Shown piece after piece: positions 54,600 to 64,000 of a stretch of 64,000 nucleotides of DNA. This DNA is from Triticum aestivum (Eukaryota; Streptophyta; Magnoliopsida; Poales; Poaceae). The position numbers were made by a program, and so were the translations under genes. The DNA is taken from NCBI RefSeq assembly GCF_018294505.1, contig NC_057800.1:177180113-177244112 (forward strand). Direction: 5' to 3'. Under the pieces are notes generated by a model. It did no database searches and was not told where the DNA came from. It was given only the letters and a program-made list of their open reading frames with translations. Position 1 is the stretch's first letter; each line of letters opens with the position of its first letter.

Positions 54600-57500
54600 C
54601 TTTGGGGTTACGGTTTCAATAACATTAGTTTCAACATTTATAGGATTACCTGAGATATAATGTTTGATTCTTTGACCGTTCACCACCCTCGGATTTGTGC
54701 CTTCGAAGTTGTTGATTTTTATGGCACCGGAACAATAGACCTCCTCGATGACGTAAGGACCTTCCCATTTAGAGAGGAGTTTTCCTACAAAAAATCATAA
54801 ACGAGAGTTGTATAACAATACATAATCACCTACATTAAACTCACGTTTATGTATCCTTTTGTCATGCCATCTTTTAACTTTTTCTTTAAACAGTTTGGCA
54901 TTCTCATAGGACTGGGTTCTCCATTCATCAAGTGAGATAATTTCAAAAAGCCTCTTCTCACCGACAAGTTTGGAATCATAATTGAGCTCTTTAATGGCCC
55001 AATATGCCTTATGTTCTAGTTCGAGGGGTAAATGACATGCTTTTCCATAAACCATCTTATATGGAGACATACCCATAGGATTTTTGTATGTAGTTCTATA
55101 AGCCCATAATGCATCATCAAGTTTCTTGGACCAGTTCTTTCTAGATCTATTAACAGTCTTTTGCAAACTTAATTTAAGATCTCTATTGCTCAGTTCCACT
55201 TGACCACTAGACTGTGTATGATATGGAGATGCAATTCTATGATTAACATCATACTTAGCAAGCATTTTACGAAAGGCACAATGAATAAAATGTGAACCAC
55301 CATCAGTCATTAAGTATATAGGGACTCCAAACCTTGGAAAAATAACTTCTTTAAGCATCTTAATAGAGGTGTTATGATCAGCACTACTAGTTGGAATAGC
55401 TTCTATCCACTTAGTAACGTAATCAACAACAACTAAAATATGTGTATAACCATTAGAGGAAGGAAACGGTCCCATATAGTCAAAGCCCCAAACATCAAAT
55501 GGTTCAATAACAAGTGAATAATTCATAGGCATTTCTTGACGTCTACTGATATTACCAATTCTTTGATATTCATCACAAGACAAGACAAACTTACGGGCAT
55601 CCTTGAAGAGAGTAGTCCAATAAAAACCGGTTTACAATACCTTATGTGCAGTTTTATCTCTAACATGGTGTCCTCCATAAGCCTTAGAGTGACACTTGCA
55701 TAGGATCTGTTCATGTTCATGCTCAGGTACACAACATCTAATGACACCATCTACTCCTTCTTTATAAAGGTGTGGGCCATCCCAAAAGTATTGTCTTAAA
55801 TCATAGAAGAACTTTTTCTTTTGCTGGTATGTGAAACTAGGTGGTATAAATTTAGCAACAATATAATTAACATAATCAGCATACCATGGAGCAGTATGAG
55901 AGGCATTTATGACAGCTAATTGTTCATCAGGAAAGCTATCATCAATAGGTAGTGGGTCATCAAGAACATTTTCTAACCTAGACAAGTTGTCTGCAACAGG
56001 GTTCTCAGCTCCCTTTCCATCAATAATATGCAAATCAAATTCTTGTAGCAAGATAACCCATCTAATAAGTCTAGGTTTAGCATCTTTCTTTTCCATAAGA
56101 TATTTAATAGCAGCATGATCAGTGTGAACAGTTACTTTAGAATCAACTATATAAGGTCTGAACTTATCACAAGCAAATACAACAGCTAAAAATTCTTTTT
56201 CAGTAGTAGCATAATTTCTCTGAGCATTGTTTAGGGTTTTACTAGCATATTGAATAACGTTTAATTTCTTATCAACTCTTTGCCCTAGAACATCACCTAC
56301 AGCATAATCACTTGCATCACACATGATTTCAAATGGTAAATTCCAATCAGGAGGCTGAACAATAGGTGCAGAAATCAAAGCTTTCTTAAGTATTTAAAAT
56401 GCTTCTACATAATCATCATCAAAGACAAAAGGAACATCTTTTTGTAAGAGATTAGTCAGAGGCCTAGAAATTTTAGAGAAGTCCTTAATGAACCTCCTAT
56501 AAAAACCGGCATGACCAAGGAAACTTCTTATACCTTTAATGTCCTTAGGACACGGCATCTTTTCAATAGCATCAACCTTAGCTTTATCAACTTCAATACC
56601 TCTTTCGGAAATTTTATGCCCCAGGACAATACCTTCATTAACCATAAAGTGGCACTTCTCCCAATTTAAGACAAGATTAGTTTCTTCACATCTCTGCAAA
56701 ACTCGATCAAGGTTGCTTAAGCAGTCATCAAAAGAAGTTCCATAAACAGAAAAATCATCCATGAATACCTCAACAATCTTTTCACAAAAGTCAAAGAATA
56801 TAGCAGCATACATTTTTGAAAAGTAGTAGGTGCATTGCATAAACCAAAAGGCATACGTCCATAAGCAAAGGTACTGAAAGGGCAAGTAAAAGTTGTCTTT
56901 TCTTGATCCTCTTTTGACACGGCTATTTGACATAAACCAGAATAACCATCTAGAAAGCAAAAATGTGTATGTTTAGATAATCTTTCTAGCATTTGATCAA
57001 TAAAAGGTAAAGGGTAATGATCCTTTTTAGTAGATTTATTTAATTTGCAGAAATCAATTACCATTCTATAACCTGTAACAATTCTTTGTGGGATCAATTC
57101 ATCTTTATCATTAGGAACAACAGTAATACCTCCCTTCTTAAGGACACAATGGACAGGGCTTACCCACTGACTATCAGCAACGGGATAAATTATACCTGAC
57201 TCCAGAAGCTTTAGTATTCCTTTTCTTACCACTTCTTTCATCTTAGGATTTAACCGTCGTTGGTGATCAACAACCGGTTTTGCATCCTTCTCCAGTTTTA
57301 TTTTGTGTTGGCATAGAGTGGGACTAATGCCCTTAAGATCATCAAGAGTATATCCAATAGTCGCACGGTGCTTCTTCAGAGTTTTCAATAATTTCTTTTC
57401 TTCATGCTCTGAAAGGTTAGCTCTAATAATAATAGGATATATCTCTTTCTCATCAAGATAAGCATATTTAAGTGTATCAGGTAAAGGTTTAAGCTCAAAC

Positions 57501-58700
57501 ACGTGATCACCCTTAGGTGGAGGAGGATCCCCTAGGATTTCAACAGGCAAGTTGTGTTCCAAAATAGGTCCCTGTTTAAAGAATACTTCATCTATTTCCC
57601 TTCTTTCTTTCATTCATAAACATATCATTTTCATGGTCTAGCAAATATTGTTCTAAAGGATCACTAGGAGGTACGGCAATAGAAGCAAGACCAATAATAA
57701 CATCTTTACTAGGCAATTATTTATCACGGGGTTGTCTATGAAATTTAGCAAAGTTAAATTCATCAGACATATCCCCTAAACCAACAGAAACAATGTCCTT
57801 ATTGCAGTCTATCTTAGCATTAACAGTATTCAAGAAGGGTCTACCAAATATGATGGGACAAAAGTTATCTTGTGGGGAACCAAGAACAAGAAAATCGGCA
57901 GGATATTTAACTTTCCCACACAAGACTTCAACATCTCTAACAATCCCAAATGGGTAAATGGTGTCTCTATTGGCAAGATTAATAGTAACATCAATTTCCT
58001 CTATCTCAGCAGGTGCAATATCATGCATAATTTCTTTATATAAGGAATGAGGTATTGCACTTGCACTAGCACCATATCACATAAGCCATGATAGCAATGA
58101 TCTCCTATTTTAACAGAAATAATAGGCATGCCTACAATAGGTCTATGTTTAATTTTAGTATCGGTTCTAGCAATTCTAGCAGCTTCATCACAGAAATAAA
58201 TAACATGCCCATCAATATTATCGGCCAAGAGTTCTTTAACCATAGAAACATTAGGTTCAAGTTTAATTTGCTCAGAGGGAGTAGGTGCTCTAGTATTACT
58301 CTTACGAACTACAGCTGAAGCTTTAGCATGATCCTTTATTCTAACAGGGAAAGGTGGTTTCTCAATATACGTAGTAGGAACAACAAGATCATTATATGTG
58401 ATAATATTTTCTTATAGGTGCAAATACTTTTACTTCAATGGGAGGATTATATTTAAACCACTTCTCCTTAGGTAGATCAACATGAGTAGCAAAGGATTCA
58501 CAGAAAGAAGCTACTATCTCAGAGTCAAGTACATATTTAGTGCTAAATTCACGGAAAGCATCAGTATCCATAAAAGGTTTAACACAATCAAACTTAGGTG
58601 TTATACCTGACTCCTTACCTTCATCGAGATCCCAATCTTCAGAGTTGCGTTTAACTCTTTCCAATAAATCCCATTTGAATTCAATAGTCTTCATCATAAA
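54600..58700 (-). pseudogene. Athila-type gag-pol polyprotein pseudogene
   Basis: Minus-strand domains: gag end (58700-58392); protease, in which the CDMG-type active site near 58080 is lost to a one-base deletion; reverse transcriptase (57613-56717, then 56960-56394 in another frame, with the catalytic FMDDF motif at about 56750); RNase H (56378-55900, CDASDYAVG and [11 protein letters not shown]); integrase (zinc region, then DYMGPFPSSNGYTH, YLMTDGGSHF and QVELSNRDLK of the DDE core). A frameshift lies near 56815. Stops at 56394-56396 (TAA), about 55632 (TAA) and about 54795 (TGA) fall inside homologous coding. The integrase zinc region reads CDEYQR where Cys is usual at the fourth position. 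No functional enzyme remains. Confidence 0.9.
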
Positions 58701-58721
58701 AGAGCCAGTACAAGAAGTATC

Positions 58722-59725
58722 TGTTGGGGAACGTAGTAATTTCAAAAAAATTCCTACGCACACACAGGATCATGGTGATGCATAGCAACGAGAGGGGAGA
58801 GGTTGTCCACGTACCCTCGTAGACCGAATGTGGAAGCGTTAGCACAACGCGGTTGATGTAGTCATACATCTTCACGATCCGACCGATCCAAGTACCGAAC
58901 GCACGGCACCTCCGAGTTCTGCACACGTTCAACTCGATGACGTCCCGCGAGCTCTGATCCAGCAAAGCTTCACAGGAGAGTTTCGTCAGCACGACGGCGT
59001 GGTGATGATGATGATGATTCTACCGACGCAGGGCTTCGCCTAAGCACCGCTACGATATGATTGAGGTGGATTATGGTGGAGGGGGGCACCGCACACGGCT
59101 AAGAGATCAATGATCAATTGTTGTATCTATGGGGTGCCCCAGCCCCCGTATATAAAGGAGCAAGGGGGAGGAGGCGGCCGGCTAGGCAGAGGCGCGCCAA
59201 GGGGGGAGTCCTACTCCCACTAGGAGTAGGACTCCTCCTTTTCCTAGTACGAGTAGGAGAGGGAAGGAAAGGGACAGGAGGAGAAGGAAAAAGGGGGATG
59301 GCCCCCCTTGCCCTAAACCAATTCGGTTTGGGCCTTGGGGGGGGGGGTGCCCCACACTCCCTTTGCTGCCCTCTATTTCCACTAAGTCCCATGTAGGCGC
59401 ATTAAGCCCCCCGGGGGGTTCCGATAACCCCCGGTACTCCGGTATATGTTCGAAACCTTCTGGAACCTTTCCGATGTCCGAACATAGTCGTCCAATATAT
59501 CGATCTTTACGTCTCGACCATTTCTAGACTCCTCATTATGTTCGTGATCATATCCGGGACTCCGAACTACCTTCGGTACATCAAAACATAAAAACTCATA
59601 ATACCGATCGTCACCGAACTTTATGCGTGCGGACCCTACGGGTTTGAGAACTATGTAGACATGACCGAGAAATGTCTCCGGTCAATAACCAATAGCGGAA
59701 CCTGGATGTTCATATTGGTTCCCAC
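58722..59725 (-). repeat. BARE/Angela LTR fragment (3' 1.0 kb), minus orientation
   Basis: It starts TGTTGGGGAACGTAG in plus orientation (the LTR 3' end) and ends ggttcccac at 59725. It aligns in reverse complement with 60460-61464 of the next LTR. The bases before it, GTATC (58717-58721), should be the target duplication in the Athila-type element. It stops where a second Angela begins, and its missing part is expected on the far side of that element. Confidence 0.88.
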
Positions 59726-61464
59726 TGAAGGAAATATGCCCTAGAGGCAATAATAAAGTTATTAATTATTTCCTTATATCATGATAAATGTTTATTATTC
59801 ATGCTACAATTGTATTAACCGGAAACGTAATACTTGTGTGAATACATACACAAAAAGAGTGTCACTAGTATGCCTCTACTTGACTAGCTCGTTGATCAAA
59901 GATGGTTATGTTTCCTAGCCATAGACATGATTTGTCATTTGATTAACGGGATCACATCATTAGGAGAATGATGTGATTGACTTGACCCATTCTGTTAGCT
60001 TAGCACTCGATCATTTAGTATGTTGCTATTGCTTTCTTCATGACTTATACATGTTCCTATAACTATGAGATTATGCAACTCCCATTTACCGGAGAACACT
60101 TTGTGTGCTACCAAACATCACAACGTAACTGGGTGATTATAAAGGTGCTCTACAGGTGTCTCCGAAGGTATTTGTTGGGTTGGCGTATTTCAAGATTAGG
60201 ATTTGTCACTCCTATTGTCGGAGAGGTATCTCTGGGCCCACTCGGTAATGCACATCAATTAAAGCCTTGCAAGCATTGCAACTAATGAGTTAGTTGTGGG
60301 ATAATGTATTACAAAACGAGTAAAGAGACTTGCCGGTAACGAGATTGAACTAGGTATTGAGATACCGACGATCGAATCTCGGGCAAGTAACATACCGATG
60401 ACAAAGGGAACAACGTATGTTGTTATGCGGTCTGACCGATAAAGATCTTCGTAGAATATGTGGGAGCCAATATGAGCATCTAGGTTCCGCTATTGGTTAA
60501 TGACCGGAGACGTGTCTTGGTCATGTCTACATAGTTCTCAAACCCGTAGGGTCCGCACGCTTAAAGTTTCGATGACGGTTATATTATGAGTTTATGAGTT
60601 TTGATGTACCGAAGGTTGTTTGGAGTCCCGGATGTGATCACGGACATGACGAGGAGTCTCGAAATGGTCGAGACATGAAGATTGATATATTGGAAGCCTA
60701 TATTTGGATATCGGAAATGTTCCGGGTGAAATCGGGATTTTACCAGAGTACCGAGGGGTTATCGAACCCCCCCCCCCTCGGGGGGGGGGGGGCTTAATGG
60801 GCCTTAGTGGAGAAGAGAAGAGGCGGCTAGGGTAGGGCCGCACGCCCCTCCCCCTCTAGTCGGAATAGGACAAGGAGAGGGGGGCGACGCCCCCCTTTTC
60901 TTCCTCTCTCCCTCCTCTTTCCCCCCTTCTCCTAATCCAACAAGGAAGGGAGGGAGTCCTACTCCCGGTGGGAGTAGGACTCCTCCTGGCGCGCCTCCTC
61001 CTAGCCGGCCGTACCCCCCTCCTTGATCCTTTATATACGGGGGCAAGGGGCACCCCAAAGACACAACAATTGGTTGTTTGATCTTTTAGCCGTGTGCGGT
61101 GCCCCCCTCCACCATAGTCCACCTCGATAATACTGTAGCGGTGCTTAGGAGAAGCCCTGCGTCGGTAGAACATCATCATCACCACCACGCCGTCATGCTG
61201 ACGAAACTCTCCCTCAACACTCGGCTCGATCGGAGTTCGAGGGACATCATCGGGCTGAACGCGTGCTGAACTCGGAGGTGTCGTACGTTCGGTACTTGAT
61301 CGGTCAGATCGTGAAGACGTACGACTACATCAACTGCGTTGTGCTAACGCTTCCGCTTTCGGTCTACGAGGGTACGTGGATACACTCTCCCCTCTCGTTG
61401 CTATGTATCACCATGATCTTGCATGTGCGTAGGAATTTTTTTGAAATTACTACGTTCCTTAATA
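59726..61464 (+). repeat. Complete BARE/Angela 5' LTR (1739 bp), plus orientation
   Basis: It starts TGAAGGAAATATGCCCTAGAGG (usually TGTTGG) and ends ACGTTCCTTAATA (usually TTCCCCAACA, so three C-to-T changes at the terminus). Its length is normal for the family. A TATA-like 'ctttatatacgg' lies near 61029. The 5-bp string before it, CCCAC (59721-59725), is the predicted target duplication. Confidence 0.9.
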
Positions 61465-61465
61465 G

Positions 61466-61477
61466 TGGAATCTGAGC
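61466..61477 (+). other. Angela primer-binding site, diverged
   Basis: tggaatctgagc differs from TGGTATCAGAGC (tRNA-iMet) at two positions. It follows the 5' LTR by one base. Confidence 0.75.
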
Positions 61478-62173
61478 CAGGTTTTATGCGTTGATGTTAT
61501 ATGCACGAGTAGAACACAAGTGAGTTGTGGGCGATACAAGTCATACTGCTTACCAGCATGTCATACTTTGGTTCGGCGGTATTGTTGGATGAAGCGGCCC
61601 GGACCGACATTACGTGTACGCTTACACGGCACTGGTTCTACTGACGTGCTTTGCACACAGGTGGCTGGTGGGTGTTTGTTTCTCCAACTTTAGTTGAACC
61701 GAGTATGGCTACGCCCGGTCCTTGAGAAGGTTAAAACAACACTAACTTGACGAGCTATCATTGTGGTTTTGATGCGTAGGTAAGAACGGTTCTTGCTCAG
61801 CCCGCGTAAAACTTGCAACAACAAAGTAGAGGACGTCTAACTTGCTTTTGCAGGGCACGTTGTGATGTGATATGGTCAAGACGTGATGGGATATAAGTTG
61901 TTGTATGAGATGATCATGTTTTGTTGAAGTTATCGGCAATTGGCAGAAGCCTTATGGTTGTCTCTTTATTGCATAAGATTCAAGTGCCAAATAATTGCTT
62001 TACTTTATCGCTATGCGGTAGCAATAGTTGCAAGAGGAATAGTTGGCGAGACGACCATGTGACGACACATTGATATAGATCAAGATGATGGAGATCATGG
62101 TCTCATGCTGATGACGATGGAGATCATGACGATGCTTTGGAGATAGAGATCAAAGGCACAAGATGATGATGAC
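61478..62173 (+). other. BARE/Angela leader, interrupted at 62173
   Basis: Non-coding leader homologous to the reverse complement of 21050-21730, with no ORF of its own. It is cut at 62173 by the next Gypsy LTR; the five bases ATGAC (62169-62173) should recur beyond that element. Confidence 0.85.
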
Positions 62174-62659
62174 TGAGGGAGTCCTAGATTAGGGAGTGTT
62201 CGGGTAGCCGGACTATACCTTCAGCCGGACTCCTGGACTATGAAGATACAAGATTGAAGACTTCGTCCTGTGTCCGGATGGGGCTTTCCTTGGCGTGGAA
62301 GGCAAGCTTGGCGATACAATATTCAAGATCTCCTACCATTGTAACCGACTCTGTGTAACCCTAACCCTATCCGATGTCTATATAAACTAGAGGGTTGTAG
62401 TCCGTAGGACAGAATCAACTCCATACACAACAATCATACCATAGGCTAGCTTCTAGGGTTTAGCCTCCTTGATCTCGTGGTAGATCTACTCTTGTACTAC
62501 CCATATCATCAATATTAATCAAGCAGGAGTAGGGTATTACCTCCATCAAGAGGGCCCGAACCTAGGTAAAACAAAGTGTTCCCTGCCTCCTGTTACCATC
62601 CGGCCTAGACGCACAGTTCGGGACCCCCTACCCGAGATCCGCCGGTTTTGACACCGACA
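62174..62659 (+). repeat. 5' LTR of Fatima-like Gypsy (486 bp)
   Basis: TG...CA ends are visible (TGAGGGAGTC and CACCGACA). The polypyrimidine-flanked TATA box tatataaact lies about 200 bases in. The 3' LTR is beyond the window. Confidence 0.82.
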
Positions 62660-62706
62660 TTGGTGCTTTCATTGAGAGTTCCTATGTGTCGTCGCCTTTA
62701 GGCCCG

Positions 62707-63825
62707 ATGGCTCCTTCGATTATCAACAACGATGCAATCCAGGTTGAGACCCTTCTCCCCGGACAGATCTTCGTCTTCAGCGGCTTCGCACTGCGGGCCA
62801 ATTCGCTTGGCCACCTTGAGCAGATCGAAAGCTACGCCCCTGGCCATCAGGTCAGGTTTGGAAGCCTAAACTACATGGCTGACATCCACGGGGACTTGAT
62901 CTTCGACGGATTCGAGCCACAGCCAAGCGCGCCGCACTGTCTCGATGGGCATGATATAGCTCTGCCGCCGAACAGCGCTTTGGAGGCCGCACACGCACCT
63001 GTTCCGACCATTGATTCGGAGCCTACTGCGCCAATCGAGGATGAGCGGTTGGACGTCACCTCAGGGGCTGCGATCCCAAAAGCGATCGAGCCGAACGCTA
63101 GCCCTGCACTCTGCACAACCCATGACTCCAAGGGTCCGGACTCCACTCCAGACTTCAAACCCCCCGCGCCCCTGCCAATCGAATCCTATTGGGCGCCGAT
63201 GATGGAGCTCACCGCTGTAGACATCTTTCAGCACTCGCCCTTAGGCGACATCCTGAATTCTCTGAAGTCTCTCTCGTTGTCAGGAGAGCCCTGGCCGGAC
63301 TACGGTCAGCAAGGTTGGGATGCGGACGATGAAGAAATCCAAAACCCACCCACCACCCACTTTATAGACACTATCGACGATCTAACCGACATGCTAGACT
63401 TCGGCTCTGAAGACATCTACAGCATGGATGATGATGCAGGAGATACCGACGAACCACCTCCCATAGGGCATTGGACACCCACCTCATCTCACGATGTGTA
63501 CGTGGTGGACACCCCTAAAGGAAGCGATAACGAGGAAAAAGGGGATGGGACGAGAGATCGACCCCTGGAAAAGCGGTCAAAGCGTCAGCGTAAACGCCGA
63601 CCCAAGCCCCGCCTCGACAAAAACCCAGCCACAGAGCAGGACGAGCCGGTAGACGACGAGCAGGCCTTAGAGCAACCATCCGAACAGGGCAACACAGATA
63701 GAGAAACCGAACATCCCTCCCCCGGCGAAAACGGCATTCCGGACGACCTCACGCCAAATAAACCTATGGAGCAGAAGAATCTCCATGAGAGGCTCGTTGC
63801 AACTGCACGCAGTCTAAAAAAGTAG
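62707..63825 (+). pseudogene. Leader/gag-region ORF of Fatima-like Gypsy, stop-interrupted
   Basis: The ATG at 62707 (MAPSIINNDAIQVE) opens a 372-codon frame. The frame is open from a GTG at 62686, but the ATG is the more likely start. The product is rich in Pro, Asp, Glu and Ser. Its N-terminal part (about residues 1-75, QIFVFSGFALRANSLGHLEQ) is globular-looking, followed by a disordered acidic middle (DDDAGDTDEPPPIGH) and a basic KRSKRQRKRRPKPR patch that could be a nuclear signal or bind nucleic acid. The TAG at 63823-63825 interrupts a Lys-rich stretch; the same frame stays open on the far side to the window end, so one substitution separates it from a longer protein. No zinc knuckle is in view. 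The pol part lies beyond the window. Confidence 0.65.
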
Positions 63826-64000
63826 AAGCAGAAGCTAAAAACAGCGGAAGATGCACTCCGGATCAGATGGAGCAAGGTAATCAATGCCACAGATAAGTAC
63901 GGCGACAGTCGCCGCACTAAAAGCTATCCGAAAAGAAAGCTACTACCTGAATTTGACGAAGAGGCCTTAGAACCCTCGCATTCAAAAAATGAGAAAGCCA

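Larger units (their letters stand above)
50719..58721 (-). mobile_element. Athila-type Gypsy element with decayed gag-pol, 5' end missing
   Basis: In minus-strand order there is a gag end (58700-58392), protease (58243-57717), reverse transcriptase and RNase H (57613-55640), integrase (about 55640-54600), an extra ORF (54222-53677), a non-coding stretch, a polypurine tract (52256-52240) and a 3' LTR (52239-50719). The 5' LTR, leader and gag start are cut off at 58722 by an Angela LTR. Stops and frameshifts inactivate the polyprotein. Domain order with integrase last, and an additional ORF between pol and the LTR, match the Athila group. Confidence 0.9.
62174..64000 (+). mobile_element. Gypsy retrotransposon (Fatima-like), 5' part
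   Basis: An LTR of 486 bp starting TGAGGGAGTCCTAGATTAGGG and ending GACACCGACA is followed by internal sequence with a large leader ORF that leaves the window. The LTR contains the tctatataaact TATA region near 62380. The LTR sequence is one I associate with abundant Triticeae Gypsy elements of the Fatima type; the family name is uncertain. Confidence 0.8.

Noticed and set aside
62871..63158. Minus-strand frame opposite the Fatima-like ORF (and 63585-63917)
   Set aside because: Mirror of a GC-rich coding frame on the plus strand.
1..64000. Intact host genes, rRNA operon, CRISPR array or bacterial-type system
   Set aside because: None seen. Architecture, introns and element families indicate plant nuclear heterochromatin-like DNA. 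No repeat-spacer pattern is present.

Overview
This window looks like intergenic DNA from a wheat-type (Triticeae) chromosome. I found no intact host gene in 64 kb. Nearly all of it is nested transposable elements. Several match families I recognise from Triticeae genomes: BARE/Angela Copia elements, Athila-type Gypsy elements of the Sabrina/WHAM kind, the TRIM element Cassandra with its 5S-rRNA-like LTR, and giant-LTR non-autonomous LARD (Sukkula-like) elements. CACTA and Mutator DNA transposons are also present. Family names come from recalled sequence features, not a database search.

Layout. 1-475 is an Athila-type fragment. 476-3280 is a truncated Mutator (MULE) transposon with a broken transposase. 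3281-4343 is another Gypsy internal fragment. 4344 to about 29575 is one minus-strand BARE/Angela element, blown apart by two insertions. The first (8219-19815, target duplication CCAT) is a composite bounded by two 263-bp Cassandra LTRs that holds one LARD internal domain plus one LARD LTR. The second (22052-29190, target duplication AAGTG) is a complete non-autonomous Gypsy element sitting in the BARE 5' LTR. About 29576-46191 is an older minus-strand Athila-type element. Its gag is split by a solo LTR (30112-44254, GATAA), which itself hosts a second solo LTR (30122-31578, ACCCA) and a complete 11.3-kb LARD (32146-43441). 46192-49557 is the right end of a CACTA transposon. 49558-50718 is unassigned and starts with a gene-fragment-like stretch. 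50719-58721 is a minus-strand Athila-type element with a decayed gag-pol and one intact extra ORF. Two Angela LTRs in opposite orientation follow (58722-59725 minus, 59726-61464 plus). The plus copy is interrupted at 62174 by a Gypsy element (Fatima-like LTR) that runs off the window.

The most unusual structure is the Cassandra-LARD composite. Both of its internal junctions fall in the same 20-base sequence around the tRNA-iMet primer-binding site. This is the arrangement expected if a one-LTR LARD circle recombined with Cassandra at the primer-binding site, or if reverse transcriptase switched template there. A second point worth testing is that the 4.2-kb LARD LTRs carry a gene-like architecture: a TATA box, a GC-rich leader, and a possible short ORF split by a GC-AG intron, preserved in both LTRs.

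Boundaries backed by TG...CA ends and matching target duplications are reliable. Boundaries given as 'about' are estimates by eye.
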